In this document: in pieces, positions 16,447 to 24,617 of the stretch
Layout: every line of letters starts with the position of its first letter
How positions within the stretch are numbered: the first letter of the stretch is position 1
DNA from: a candidate division FCPU426 bacterium
Lineage (GTDB): Bacteria > Oederibacteriota > Muellerivitia > Muellerivitales > Muellerivitaceae
DNA length: 42,712 nt
Assembly (NCBI GenBank): GCA_023249615.1
Contig: JAHFCG010000005.1
Location: 1-42,712, forward strand
Reading direction: 5' to 3'
Program-made: the position numbers and the translations under genes
Notes under the pieces: generated by a model
What the model was told of the DNA's origin: nothing
The model's database searches: none
What the model saw: the letters and a program-made list of their open reading frames with translations, nothing else

Positions 16447-17865
16447 ATGAAAGTTTTATTAGTCAACCCTCCTTCCGAACACATGATCACGACCAACATT
16501 CCCTCCGTCGTGGATGAGGAAAGGGGTTATAACCCTCCCCTGGGTCTCCTCTACGTGGCCGGCTACGCGAAGGCGAAAACCCCGCATGAGATCCTGGTTC
16601 TGGACTGCCAAGTGGAGGAAATTTCCCACGAGGAAATTGAGGGACGCATCAAATCCATTAACCCCGATGTCGTCGGGATTCAGTGTCTCACCTTCACCAT
16701 TATTGACGCGCGGATGGTCGCCCAGGCCGCCAAAAGGGCCAACCCCAAATGCAAGGTGGTCATGGGGGGGCCCCATGTTCACATTTTCGCCCGTGAGACC
16801 CTGGCCATGCCGGAGGTTGATTTTGCCATCAAGGGGGAAGGGGAATTGGCCTTCAGCCAGTTATTGTCCGCCATTGAGGGTCAAATGACCCACGATAAGG
16901 TTTTCGGATTGGCCTACCGGGATCCCGCGACAGGCCAGATCAAGGACAACCCCCCGGCGCCTCCCGTCGAGGACTTGGACCATCTTCCGTACCCGGCCAG
17001 GGAATTGACGCCCATCAACAAATATTATTCCATCCTCGCCAAACACAATCCCATTACCACCATGTTTACCAGCCGGGGCTGTCCCTACCGGTGTTTGTTT
17101 TGCGACCGGCCGACCATGGGCCGGCGGTTCCGGAGCCACTCCGCGGACAGCGTGGTGAATGAAATGGAAGCCTGCGTGAAACTGGGGATACGCGAGTTCT
17201 TTATTTACGACGACACCTTTAACGTCAACCGGAAAAGGGTTTTTGACATTTGCGGCGAGATTAAAAAAAGAAAACTGGATATCGCGTTTGACATCCGAGC
17301 CAGGGCGGACAGGATGGACGAGGAAATGCTCAAGGAGCTGGCCTCGGCCGGCTGCGATCGGATCCATTACGGCGTGGAATCCGGGAACGAGGAGGTTCTT
17401 GAAATCCTATTGAAGGATCTCGACCTGGACCATGTCCGTAAAATGTTCAAAGCCACCCGTGATCACGGCATGAAGACACTCGCTTATTTCATGATTGGGA
17501 ATCCCACCGAAACCAGGGAGATGGCCCTGAAGACCATTGAATTCGCGAAGGAATTGGACCCGGATTACGTCCACTTTTCCGTCCTGACCCCCTTTCCCGC
17601 CACGGCCATTTATTACAAGGCGCTGGAGGACGGGCGGTTTGACCATGACTATTGGGCCGAATTCGCCAAGAATCCAACTCCTGATTTCAAGCCGCGTTTG
17701 TGGGAGGAGAACATGAACCGCGAGGAACTCATCGACCTTCTTAAATTCGCCTACAAGTCCTTTTATTTGCGCCCTAAAATGGTGATGAAAAACATGGCTT
17801 ACACCCATTCCCCCCTGGATTTTTATCGAAAAGCCCGGGCGGGGCTGAAGATGCTTCGGATATAA
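16447..17865 (+). CDS. B12-binding-domain radical SAM protein
   Basis: The start chosen is ATG at 16447 (MKVLLVNPP); the longer frame overlaps the previous gene. The 472-residue product has an N-terminal cobalamin-binding-like Rossmann domain (NPPLGLLYVAGYAK, VVMGGPHVHIF, IKGEGE) and a radical SAM core. The core's [4Fe-4S]-binding cysteines are 212, 216 and 219 in CPYRCLFC. IRARADRMDEEM and HYGVESGNEEVL also fit this superfamily. The N-terminal domain has no visible DxHxxG cobalamin-ligating motif, which is common in this group. Substrate unknown; its neighbours suggest modification of a lipid or envelope glycan. Confidence 0.85.
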   Translation: MKVLLVNPPSEHMITTNIPSVVDEERGYNPPLGLLYVAGYAKAKTPHEILVLDCQVEEISHEEIEGRIKSINPDVVGIQCLTFTIIDARMVAQAAKRANPKCKVVMGGPHVHIFARETLAMPEVDFAIKGEGELAFSQLLSAIEGQMTHDKVFGLAYRDPATGQIKDNPPAPPVEDLDHLPYPARELTPINKYYSILAKHNPITTMFTSRGCPYRCLFCDRPTMGRRFRSHSADSVVNEMEACVKLGIREFFIYDDTFNVNRKRVFDICGEIKKRKLDIAFDIRARADRMDEEMLKELASAGCDRIHYGVESGNEEVLEILLKDLDLDHVRKMFKATRDHGMKTLAYFMIGNPTETREMALKTIEFAKELDPDYVHFSVLTPFPATAIYYKALEDGRFDHDYWAEFAKNPTPDFKPRLWEENMNREELIDLLKFAYKSFYLRPKMVMKNMAYTHSPLDFYRKARAGLKMLRI

Positions 17866-17927
17866 TGCCTTTCCTTGGATTTCTTGCCGTTTAAGCCTCA
17901 TCCAATTTCCCGAAGGAAAACAGACGC

Positions 17928-18875
17928 ATGATCAAACGACTATTACTTATTGTCGTCGGGGTCGCTCTTTTTGTTTTTATCCTTAGCAAGGTTGACCTTC
18001 CCAAGATTCTCGCCCAATTAAAAGAAACCAACCTTCTTTTTTGCCTTGGAACCCTCGCAACTTTTCTCATTATGATTTTTCTCAAGGGAATCAGGTGGAG
18101 CTATTTGTTAAGGATGCAGGGATACCGTTATTCGGTCTGGAATTGCTTCCTGATTTACATGGGGAGCCTCTATTGGGGAAACATAACCCCGGGGAGGGCG
18201 GGTGATTTCATGAAGGTCCTGTACCTCAAGGAGGATTTAAATCTTTCCATGGGAACGGGAATGACCAGCGTCCTGGTGGACCGGGTTTTTGACCTTTATC
18301 TTCTTTTGATCCTTGGATGCCTTGGGATTTTGATTTATCCCATGCCGGCCGATCCCCATTTAATCCAGCTGGTTTGGATATTTTTTGGCCTCCTGGTGGT
18401 GATAACCATCCTGGCTTTTAACCGAAAAATAGGTGAGATAGTTATCAAAACCGCTTACCAAAAAATTCTAGGTTCCCAATTGAAGGAAAGGGCCAACCAG
18501 GCCTTTGAGGATTTCCACAAGGGCATGGAGGCCTTTTACAGCCTCAAACTCCTGATCCCCATCCTCTTGTCCTTGGTTTCCTATTTGGCTTTTTTTGGGG
18601 GTTGTTACCTTTTAGGGTTGGCCATCGGCCTCAACATCAACATTCTCTACCTGGCTTTTACCATTTCGGTGGTTAACATTGTTTCGCTTTTGACCTTTCT
18701 GGGAATGGGCACCCGGGAGGGGGCCCTGATCATTCTTTTCGGTCTTATCAACCTTAGTCGTGAACAGGCCATGGCTTACTCGCTTCTTTTATTCTTTACC
18801 GGGACGGTTATGTTTACCCTCCTTTGTTTCTTTTGTTTTCTGTTGAAGCCAGTCCGTTTAAAAGCGGAAGGGTAA
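17928..18875 (+). CDS. Flippase-like / lysylphosphatidylglycerol synthase transmembrane region protein (UPF0104)
   Basis: The product is 315 residues with about eight transmembrane helices. Hallmarks of the family are present: the first helix followed by KVDLPKILAQLKETN, the FLKGIRWSYLLRMQGYR stretch, and NITPGRAGDFMKVLYLK with the conserved P-G-R-x-G-(D/E). VLVDRVFDLYLLLILG and the late FLGMGTREGALIILFG loop also fit. Such proteins flip or transport lipids or lipid-linked compounds. A perfect TATAAT at 17861-17866, overlapping the previous stop, may serve as a -10 box, but there is no good -35. It closes the cluster of glycosylation-type genes. Confidence 0.8.
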   Translation: MIKRLLLIVVGVALFVFILSKVDLPKILAQLKETNLLFCLGTLATFLIMIFLKGIRWSYLLRMQGYRYSVWNCFLIYMGSLYWGNITPGRAGDFMKVLYLKEDLNLSMGTGMTSVLVDRVFDLYLLLILGCLGILIYPMPADPHLIQLVWIFFGLLVVITILAFNRKIGEIVIKTAYQKILGSQLKERANQAFEDFHKGMEAFYSLKLLIPILLSLVSYLAFFGGCYLLGLAIGLNINILYLAFTISVVNIVSLLTFLGMGTREGALIILFGLINLSREQAMAYSLLLFFTGTVMFTLLCFFCFLLKPVRLKAEG

Positions 18876-18961
18876 ACTGTTTTGAACCCCCAGGGGTTCG
18901 CGGCTGGAAATTTTCAAACCACGCCCCATCCGGCAAAAGTAATTTCGGTTTTGAGGGAAAA

Positions 18962-19723
18962 ATGGCTAGAATCATCTGCATTACCAATCAAAAAGGCGGC
19001 GTGGGGAAAACCACCACAACGGTAAACCTCGCCTCCTGTCTCGCGGCCATTGAGAAAAAAACCCTCCTGATTGACATGGATCCCCAGGGTAATTCCACCA
19101 GCGGGGTGGGGCTCAACAAGCATGAGTGTGAGCCCAATATTTACCATGTTTTGATGGGAGAGGCGGATATCCTTGAAACTATCAGGCCCACGGAGCTGAA
19201 AAAACTTTTTTGCGTGCCCTCCAACGGGCACCTCACGGGGGCTGAGGTGGAGCTGGTGAATCTCGAGGAAAGGGAAATCCGCCTGAAAAAGGCCCTGGCC
19301 GCCATCGAGAATGATTTTGATTTTATCCTGATCGATTGTCCTCCCTCGCTGGGTTTTCTGACCCTGAACGCCCTGACGGCCGCCCACTCGGTTTTAATCC
19401 CCGTCCAAACCGAATACTTCGCCCTAGAGGGCCTGAGTTCCCTGATGGAAACGGTGGACCGGGTCCGCGACAGCTTGAATCCGAAGCTTGAAATCGAGGG
19501 CGCGCTTTTGACGATGCATGATTCCCGGACCCGCCTGGCCTCCCAGGTTTCCGAGGAAGTCCGGAAATTTTTCGGCGAAAAAGTGTACAATACGGTCATC
19601 CCAAGAAACGTCCAACTTTCCGAATCGCCGTCCTTTGGGAAACCCATCATCCTTTACGACATTCGTTCCAGCGGAGCGCAGGCTTATTTAAATCTCACCA
19701 AGGAGATCGTTACCAATGGCTGA
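18962..19723 (+). CDS. parA: Chromosome partitioning ATPase ParA (Soj)
   Basis: The start chosen is ATG at 18962, preceded by GAGGG; the upstream in-frame extension overlaps the flippase gene. The 253-residue product is of the short chromosomal type without an N-terminal helix-turn-helix. It has the deviant Walker A motif QKGGVGKTT (about residues 9-17), LLIDMDPQGN, FILIDCPPSLG, and PVQTEYFALEGL. It should drive origin segregation together with ParB, encoded 138 bases downstream beyond a palindrome. Confidence 0.95.
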   Translation: MARIICITNQKGGVGKTTTTVNLASCLAAIEKKTLLIDMDPQGNSTSGVGLNKHECEPNIYHVLMGEADILETIRPTELKKLFCVPSNGHLTGAEVELVNLEEREIRLKKALAAIENDFDFILIDCPPSLGFLTLNALTAAHSVLIPVQTEYFALEGLSSLMETVDRVRDSLNPKLEIEGALLTMHDSRTRLASQVSEEVRKFFGEKVYNTVIPRNVQLSESPSFGKPIILYDIRSSGAQAYLNLTKEIVTNG

Positions 19724-19755
19724 AAACACTTTTAAAACCTTCATGTCAAAGATTT

Positions 19756-19853
19756 TTCACCGCAGAGGCGCAAAGGCAAAGGGGAAACATGTTTATTTCT
19801 CTTGTTTTTCCAAATTACCTAACTTTGCGTCTCCGCGTCTTTGCGGTAAGGAG
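19756..19853. repeat. CACCGCAGAG-type palindrome between parA and parB
   Basis: The left arm (19756-19780) and right arm (about 19824-19847) are imperfect inverted copies containing GCGCAAAG/CTTTGCG words. The right arm runs directly into AAGGAGG (19848-19854), the ribosome binding site of parB. The loop carries no open frame of note. Confidence 0.8.
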
Positions 19854-19861
19854 GTTTTGGT

Positions 19862-20725
19862 ATGACTTCGAAAAAAGCCCTCGGACGCGGTTTGGAAGCG
19901 CTTATTCCCAAAAAACTCCTGGAGGAGAAAAAAGGGTCGGCCCAACAGCTTCCCTTGTCCAAAATCAAGCCGAACCCCTTTCAGCCGAGGAAGGTTTTCC
20001 GCTCCGAGGACCTCCAGGAACTGGTGCAGTCCGTCAAGGAGAGGGGAATTCTCCAGCCGATCGTGGTCCGAAAAAAAGGGGACCAGTGGGAAATTATCGC
20101 CGGCGAGCGCCGCTACCGCGCCGCGCAAAAACTGGGCATGCTGACGGTTCCCGCCATGGAGGTCGCGGCCTCCGACGTCGAGGCCCTGGAACTTGCCCTG
20201 GTGGAAAATCTCCAAAGAACCGACCTTTCACCCCTTGAGGAGGCCGAGGGCTACCAAAGGCTCCAGGAGGAATTCAACATGACCCAGGAGCAGATCGCCC
20301 TCAAGGTGGGGAAGGACCGCGCCACGGTGGCCAACGCCATTCGTTTATTGCGGCTGGCTCCCGAGGTTAAAAGCCTTCTCGCGTCGGGGCAGCTCTCGGC
20401 GGGACACGCCAGGGTTTTGGCGGCCCTGCCGACCGGGGTGGAACAAAAAAAAATGGCGGAGAAAATTATCCGCCAGGAATTTACCGTCCGGGATTCCGAG
20501 AAGTGGCTTCAAAACCAAAAGGGGCCGACCCGGAAATCAAAATTTTCAGGGAAGGCAAAGGATCCCAACATCGCGAAGCTGGAGGAAAATCTCCGCAACT
20601 GGCTGGGCACCAAGGTAACCATCAGAACCCAGGGCAAACAAAAAGGGACGATTTGTTTCGAATATTATTCGCTTGATGACCTTGACCGTGTTTTAAACCT
20701 TTTCCGCAAGGCCGGGTATCGTTGA
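19862..20725 (+). CDS. parB: Chromosome partitioning protein ParB (Spo0J)
   Basis: The product is 287 residues, a normal length. Visible are the N-terminal LGRGLEALIPK motif (the ParA-stimulating segment), the NPFQPRKVF box, and the CTP-binding GERRYRAAQKLGM. ENLQRTDLSPLEEAEGYQRL and the DNA-binding helix-turn-helix TQEQIALKVGKDRATVANAIRLL follow, and a C-terminal dimerisation domain ends in FRKAGYR. ATG at 19862 lies seven bases after a perfect AAGGAGG. I found no convincing parS site in the window. Confidence 0.95.
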   Translation: MTSKKALGRGLEALIPKKLLEEKKGSAQQLPLSKIKPNPFQPRKVFRSEDLQELVQSVKERGILQPIVVRKKGDQWEIIAGERRYRAAQKLGMLTVPAMEVAASDVEALELALVENLQRTDLSPLEEAEGYQRLQEEFNMTQEQIALKVGKDRATVANAIRLLRLAPEVKSLLASGQLSAGHARVLAALPTGVEQKKMAEKIIRQEFTVRDSEKWLQNQKGPTRKSKFSGKAKDPNIAKLEENLRNWLGTKVTIRTQGKQKGTICFEYYSLDDLDRVLNLFRKAGYR

Positions 20726-20749
20726 CTTTAAAAGTGAATATGATAAATT
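20722..20749 (+). promoter_or_regulatory. Predicted sigma70-type promoter
   Basis: TTGACT (20722-20727) and TAAATT (20744-20749) are 16 bases apart, and a TG one base before the -10 box gives an extended -10. It starts inside the parB stop and would drive the small gene at 20815. Confidence 0.4.
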
Positions 20750-20771
20750 AATTTACGTCTGAAGTTTTAAC

Positions 20772-20789
20772 CGGGAGCCAGCCTCCCGT
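20772..20789 (+). promoter_or_regulatory. Hairpin in the leader of the 20815 gene
   Basis: CGGGAG and CTCCCG form a perfect 6-bp stem with a short loop, just before AAGGAG (20801-20806). It may affect translation start; role unknown. Confidence 0.4.
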
Positions 20790-20814
20790 GATAAAACCCC
20801 AAGGAGAGAGACCC

Positions 20815-21099
20815 GTGGCCCAAACCGGAGCTGAACAATTGGCGAAAAAAATGCAGGATGAAGTCAAAAGACTCGCGCCCCAAGCGGTCTTTCGGACCGA
20901 TTACACCAGTTACAAGGATGATGGAGTGGATATTTACGTATACGCCCCGCGCAAAGTGGCGGACATGCTCAAGGGCCGTTTAAAGGGAACCCTCGAGGCT
21001 GAATTGCGCCGTGTAAAAAACACCCGGGCCCGTTTGTTGATGGAGGACATCGAGAATATGACGCCGGAAGCCAAGAAAAAATACGGCATTCCCGCCTAA
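20815..21099 (+). CDS. Small conserved-looking hypothetical protein
   Basis: The start chosen is GTG at 20815, eight bases after AAGGAG (20801-20806); an earlier GTG at 20788 has a weaker site and overlaps a hairpin. The product is 94 residues, soluble, and basic. It has a helix (AEQLAKKMQDEVKRL), a beta strand (DGVDIYVYA) and a second long helix (KGTLEAELRRVKNTRARLLMED), ending KKYGIPA. Nothing in it is diagnostic. It lies between parB and a strong terminator and has its own predicted promoter, so it may be a single-gene unit. Confidence 0.6.
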   Translation: MAQTGAEQLAKKMQDEVKRLAPQAVFRTDYTSYKDDGVDIYVYAPRKVADMLKGRLKGTLEAELRRVKNTRARLLMEDIENMTPEAKKKYGIPA

Positions 21100-21172
21100 A
21101 CAATTTTTTTAAATCAAAAGATTAAAATCGTTTTTTGTTCCGGGGATTTATCGCAAGATTGTTATAGTAAGG

Positions 21173-21206
21173 CCTCTTCCCGAGGGTATTGGGAAGGGGT
21201 TTTTTT
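21173..21206 (+). terminator. Intrinsic terminator
   Basis: CCTCTTCCC (21173-21181) pairs with GGGAAGGGG (21191-21199) with one wobble and a nine-base loop, followed directly by seven T's (21200-21206). This is one of the best terminators in the window and ends the parA-parB region. Confidence 0.8.
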
Positions 21207-21230
21207 ATTTCGGGAATTTGGGAGCGGGGC

Positions 21231-21785
21231 ATGGCTTTCGGGATTGAACTTTTTTTCGACCTCCCAACGGAGAAATTCCTTCGGAAATTAGGGAGGCGGC
21301 TCGAGGACAAGGGGGTTCCCTCGCTTTTTTCAATTTCGGGGGGAGAACCCCATGTGGCCCTGGCGGTTTTTGAAAAGGGAAACCTTCCCGCAATAAAAGA
21401 ATCGATCAAGAAACTCGCGGCGCGGTTTTCACCTTTCGAACTCCGGCTTTCCAGCGCGGGAAGTTTCCCCGGAAGGGAAGGGGTTCTTTTTCTTGCCCCG
21501 GTGGTCACCTTTTCCCTTTTGGAAATACACCGCCGGGTTCACGAATTTTTGGGAAAATCGGCGGCGGGGTCCCGGGATTACTACAAACCCTCCTGGTGGG
21601 TGCCTCATTGCACCCTGGGGTTAAAATTGTCCCCCGCCCAATTGGCGAAGGGGTTTAGCCACGTGAAAAAAACAAAATTTGGAAAAGTGGGAAGATACAC
21701 CCGGCTGGGCCTGGTGGAGGTGATCGAGGGAAGATCCCTTAGGATCCGCCCTCTTTTTACCATCCCGCTCAAACCGAAAAAATAA
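21231..21785 (+). CDS. 2'-5' RNA ligase / 2H phosphoesterase family protein
   Basis: The start chosen is ATG at 21231, six bases after GGAG (21221-21224); the product is 184 residues. Two H-x-(A/T) motifs define the family: H41-V-A43 in EPHVALAVF and H126-C-T128 in VPHCTLGL, about 85 residues apart as expected. These histidines act on 2',5' or cyclic phosphates in RNA or nucleotides. The physiological substrate cannot be told from sequence. The first motif has alanine rather than threonine in the third position. Confidence 0.75.
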   Translation: MAFGIELFFDLPTEKFLRKLGRRLEDKGVPSLFSISGGEPHVALAVFEKGNLPAIKESIKKLAARFSPFELRLSSAGSFPGREGVLFLAPVVTFSLLEIHRRVHEFLGKSAAGSRDYYKPSWWVPHCTLGLKLSPAQLAKGFSHVKKTKFGKVGRYTRLGLVEVIEGRSLRIRPLFTIPLKPKK

Positions 21786-21815
21786 ATTTGTTGGTCAGTC
21801 CATAGGGGAGACGGG

Positions 21816-24617
21816 ATGTCAAAACCAAGATTGTTTTTGCTCGACGGCGCGGCGGTGGCCTACCGTTCCTATTACGCTTTTATCAAAAATCCAAGGACTA
21901 CGACCAAGGGGCTTAACACCTCGGCCGTGTTCGGCTTCCTGACGACCCTTTTGATGATTCTGGAAAAACAAAAACCGGAATACTTTGCCGTGATTTTCGA
22001 CTCCAAGGAACCCACTTTCCGCCACAAGATGTATAAGGAGTACAAGGCCAACCGCGAGGAAATGCCGGAGGACCTGGCCGAGTCTTGGCCCTATATTTAC
22101 AAAATGGTGAAGGCCCTGGGGGTTCCCCTCTTGGCCAAGCCTGGCTACGAGGCCGACGATATCATCGGCACCCTGGTGGGCCGGGCTCAAAAGGAAAAGG
22201 TCGACAGCGTCATTGTTTCCGGGGACAAGGACTTCATGCAGTTGATCGGCCCCTCCGTGAAAATGTTCAAGCCCAAATGGCCGGATGACTGGTCCATGGC
22301 GGACGAAAAGGACGTTTTGGAAAAGTTCGGCGTGAAACCGGAGCAGGTCATCGATGTGTTGGCCCTGATGGGCGACGCCTCCGATAACGTGCCGGGGGTC
22401 CCGGGTATCGGGGAAAAAACCGCCACCACCCTTATCCAGGAATACGGATCCTTCGAGAACGTTTTTAAGAACCTGGACAAGATCCAAAAGCCGAAGCTCA
22501 AAGAAACACTCCAGAACAACCGAAAACTGGCCGACCTGTCCCGTGAACTGGTGACCATTCATTGCGAAGTCCCCGTCAAGGAGAAGGCCAGGGAACTGGT
22601 TTGTGAAAAGCCGGATTTGAAGGCCCTGAGGGAACTTTTTCAGGAGATGGAATTTACACGGAGTATGGCCCGTGTGGAAGAATACGCTTCCCAGTTCGGC
22701 GCCATCGACCTGGTTCTCGAAAGTCCATCCGAAGTTCCCGCCAAAGGAAAAAAAGAGAAAGAAACGAAAAAGGGAAAAAACCAGTCCGCGGAACCGGGCG
22801 AGATAAAAGTGCCGAAGGTTTCGGACAAGTACCGGGCGCTCCTTACCGAAGAAGAGATCGAAAAAGCCCTTTCCGCGGCGGCCAAAGCGGGGTTGGTGGC
22901 GGTGGATACGGAAACTACCGGGTTGGATCCTTTGACGGTCGAAATTGTCGGGGTATCGCTGGCCTGGAAGGAAAAAGAAGCTGTTTTTATTCCCTTTAAC
23001 CAGGAATTGAAAAAAGAGAAAGCCCTGAAAATTTTGAAACCTTTTTTGGAAAACCCGAAAGTCGAAAAAGGCGGGCAAAACAGCAAATACGATTGGGCTG
23101 TTTTTAAAAGCCACGGGTTGGAGCCTCAAGGTTTGGCCTTCGATACGATGTTGGAGAGTTTTTTACTGGATCCGTCCTACCGTCAGCACAATCTGGATGC
23201 CATCGCCCTGAAGCATTTCAACTACACCAAGATTCCTACCGAAGCCCTGATTGGGTCCGGCAAAAAACAAATCACCATGGATCAGGTTCCCCTGGAGGCG
23301 ATCACCCAATATGCCTGCGAAGACGTCGATTTTACCCTGCGGGCGCATGAACTCTTCTCGCCCAAACTGAAGAAAGAGGGTTTGGAAAAGGTTTATCGGG
23401 AGGTGGAACTGCCCCTGGTTTTGGTCCTTGAGGATATGGAACGCAAGGGGATCTGCGTGGACGTCAATCTTTTGAAGGAACTCTCCCGGGAAGCCGAAGG
23501 AGAGTTGAAAAAACTCACCAAAAAAATATTCAAGGAAGCGGGAGAGGAATTTACCATCGGATCACCCCAACAGTTGGGGAAAATCCTGTTCGAAAAGATG
23601 CAGGTCCAAAAAATTTCGGGGACCAGGGTCAAGAAAACAAAAACCGGATACGCCACGGATGTGGACGTGCTCGAATCCCTCAAGGGAGTGGCCATCGCCG
23701 ACCTGGTTCTTGATTTTCGGCAGCTTTCCAAACTTAAGAATACCTACCTGGATGTTTTGCCCGAAATGGTTCACCCGAAGGACGGGCGCATCCATACCTC
23801 GTACAGCCAGGCCGTGGCCGCGACCGGACGCCTTTCATCAAATGATCCAAACCTCCAGAACATCCCCATCCGGTCCGAGTTCGGCCGCAGGATTCGCGGG
23901 GCCTTTGTGGCGAAGGATTCCAAACACGTTCTCATCTCCGCGGACTATTCCCAAATCGAATTGCGGGTCCTGGCCCACATTACCGGGGATCAGAACCTCA
24001 TCAGGACTTTCGAGAAAGAAGAGGATGTCCACCGCCGCACGGCCTCGCTCATATTTGGGGTCCCCATGGATCAGGTCACCTCGTCCCAGCGCAACCAGGC
24101 CAAGACCATTAACTTCGGGGTTATTTACGGCATGGGCCCCATGCGTCTCGCCCGGGAAAACGGCGTTTCCATGGCGGAGGCCAAGAAGTTCATCGAGGAA
24201 TATTTCGCCAAATACCCCGGCATTCAAAAATTCATCGACGAACAGATCCAAAAGGCCAGGGATGAAGGATTTGTTTCCACGATTCTCGGGCGCAAGCGGC
24301 CCTTGAACGAAATCCATTCCGCGAACATCGGGCTCAGGATCAACGCCGAGCACATGGCGGTCAATACGCCCATTCAGGGATCGGCGGCGGATTTAATCAA
24401 GGTCGCCATGGTTAAACTCCACGAAAAACTCCGGGTCAAAAAAATGGAAACCGTCATGCTCCTACAGGTCCACGATGAGCTTGTTTTTGAGGCGCCGAAA
24501 AAGGAGGCGGAGGAAGCGAAAAAGTTGATCGTTCACGAAATGGAAAACGCGATCAAACTAAAAGTCCCCGTGAAGGTCGATATTGGAATGGGGAAAAGCT
24601 GGCTGGAAGCTCATTAA
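21816..24617 (+). CDS. polA: DNA polymerase I
   Basis: The product is 933 residues with all three classical domains. The N-terminal 5'-3' nuclease has FDSKEPTFRH, YEADDIIGTL, SGDKDFMQL and the helix-hairpin-helix GDASDNVPGVPGIGEKTA. The 3'-5' exonuclease looks active: D364 and E366 in AVDTETTGLD, then NSKYDW and YACEDVDF. The polymerase domain has motif A SADYSQIELRVLAH (aspartate 710), the finger helix RNQAKTINFGVIYG and motif C VHDE (885-888). A lysine-rich linker at about 305-330 separates the first two domains. It works in Okazaki fragment processing and repair. GGGGAG precedes the ATG. Confidence 0.97.
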   Translation: MSKPRLFLLDGAAVAYRSYYAFIKNPRTTTKGLNTSAVFGFLTTLLMILEKQKPEYFAVIFDSKEPTFRHKMYKEYKANREEMPEDLAESWPYIYKMVKALGVPLLAKPGYEADDIIGTLVGRAQKEKVDSVIVSGDKDFMQLIGPSVKMFKPKWPDDWSMADEKDVLEKFGVKPEQVIDVLALMGDASDNVPGVPGIGEKTATTLIQEYGSFENVFKNLDKIQKPKLKETLQNNRKLADLSRELVTIHCEVPVKEKARELVCEKPDLKALRELFQEMEFTRSMARVEEYASQFGAIDLVLESPSEVPAKGKKEKETKKGKNQSAEPGEIKVPKVSDKYRALLTEEEIEKALSAAAKAGLVAVDTETTGLDPLTVEIVGVSLAWKEKEAVFIPFNQELKKEKALKILKPFLENPKVEKGGQNSKYDWAVFKSHGLEPQGLAFDTMLESFLLDPSYRQHNLDAIALKHFNYTKIPTEALIGSGKKQITMDQVPLEAITQYACEDVDFTLRAHELFSPKLKKEGLEKVYREVELPLVLVLEDMERKGICVDVNLLKELSREAEGELKKLTKKIFKEAGEEFTIGSPQQLGKILFEKMQVQKISGTRVKKTKTGYATDVDVLESLKGVAIADLVLDFRQLSKLKNTYLDVLPEMVHPKDGRIHTSYSQAVAATGRLSSNDPNLQNIPIRSEFGRRIRGAFVAKDSKHVLISADYSQIELRVLAHITGDQNLIRTFEKEEDVHRRTASLIFGVPMDQVTSSQRNQAKTINFGVIYGMGPMRLARENGVSMAEAKKFIEEYFAKYPGIQKFIDEQIQKARDEGFVSTILGRKRPLNEIHSANIGLRINAEHMAVNTPIQGSAADLIKVAMVKLHEKLRVKKMETVMLLQVHDELVFEAPKKEAEEAKKLIVHEMENAIKLKVPVKVDIGMGKSWLEAH

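Noticed and set aside
21819..23129. A 436-residue reverse-strand frame inside polA
   Set aside because: The sequence is phenylalanine/glycine-rich without recognisable motifs and lies opposite a complete polA.
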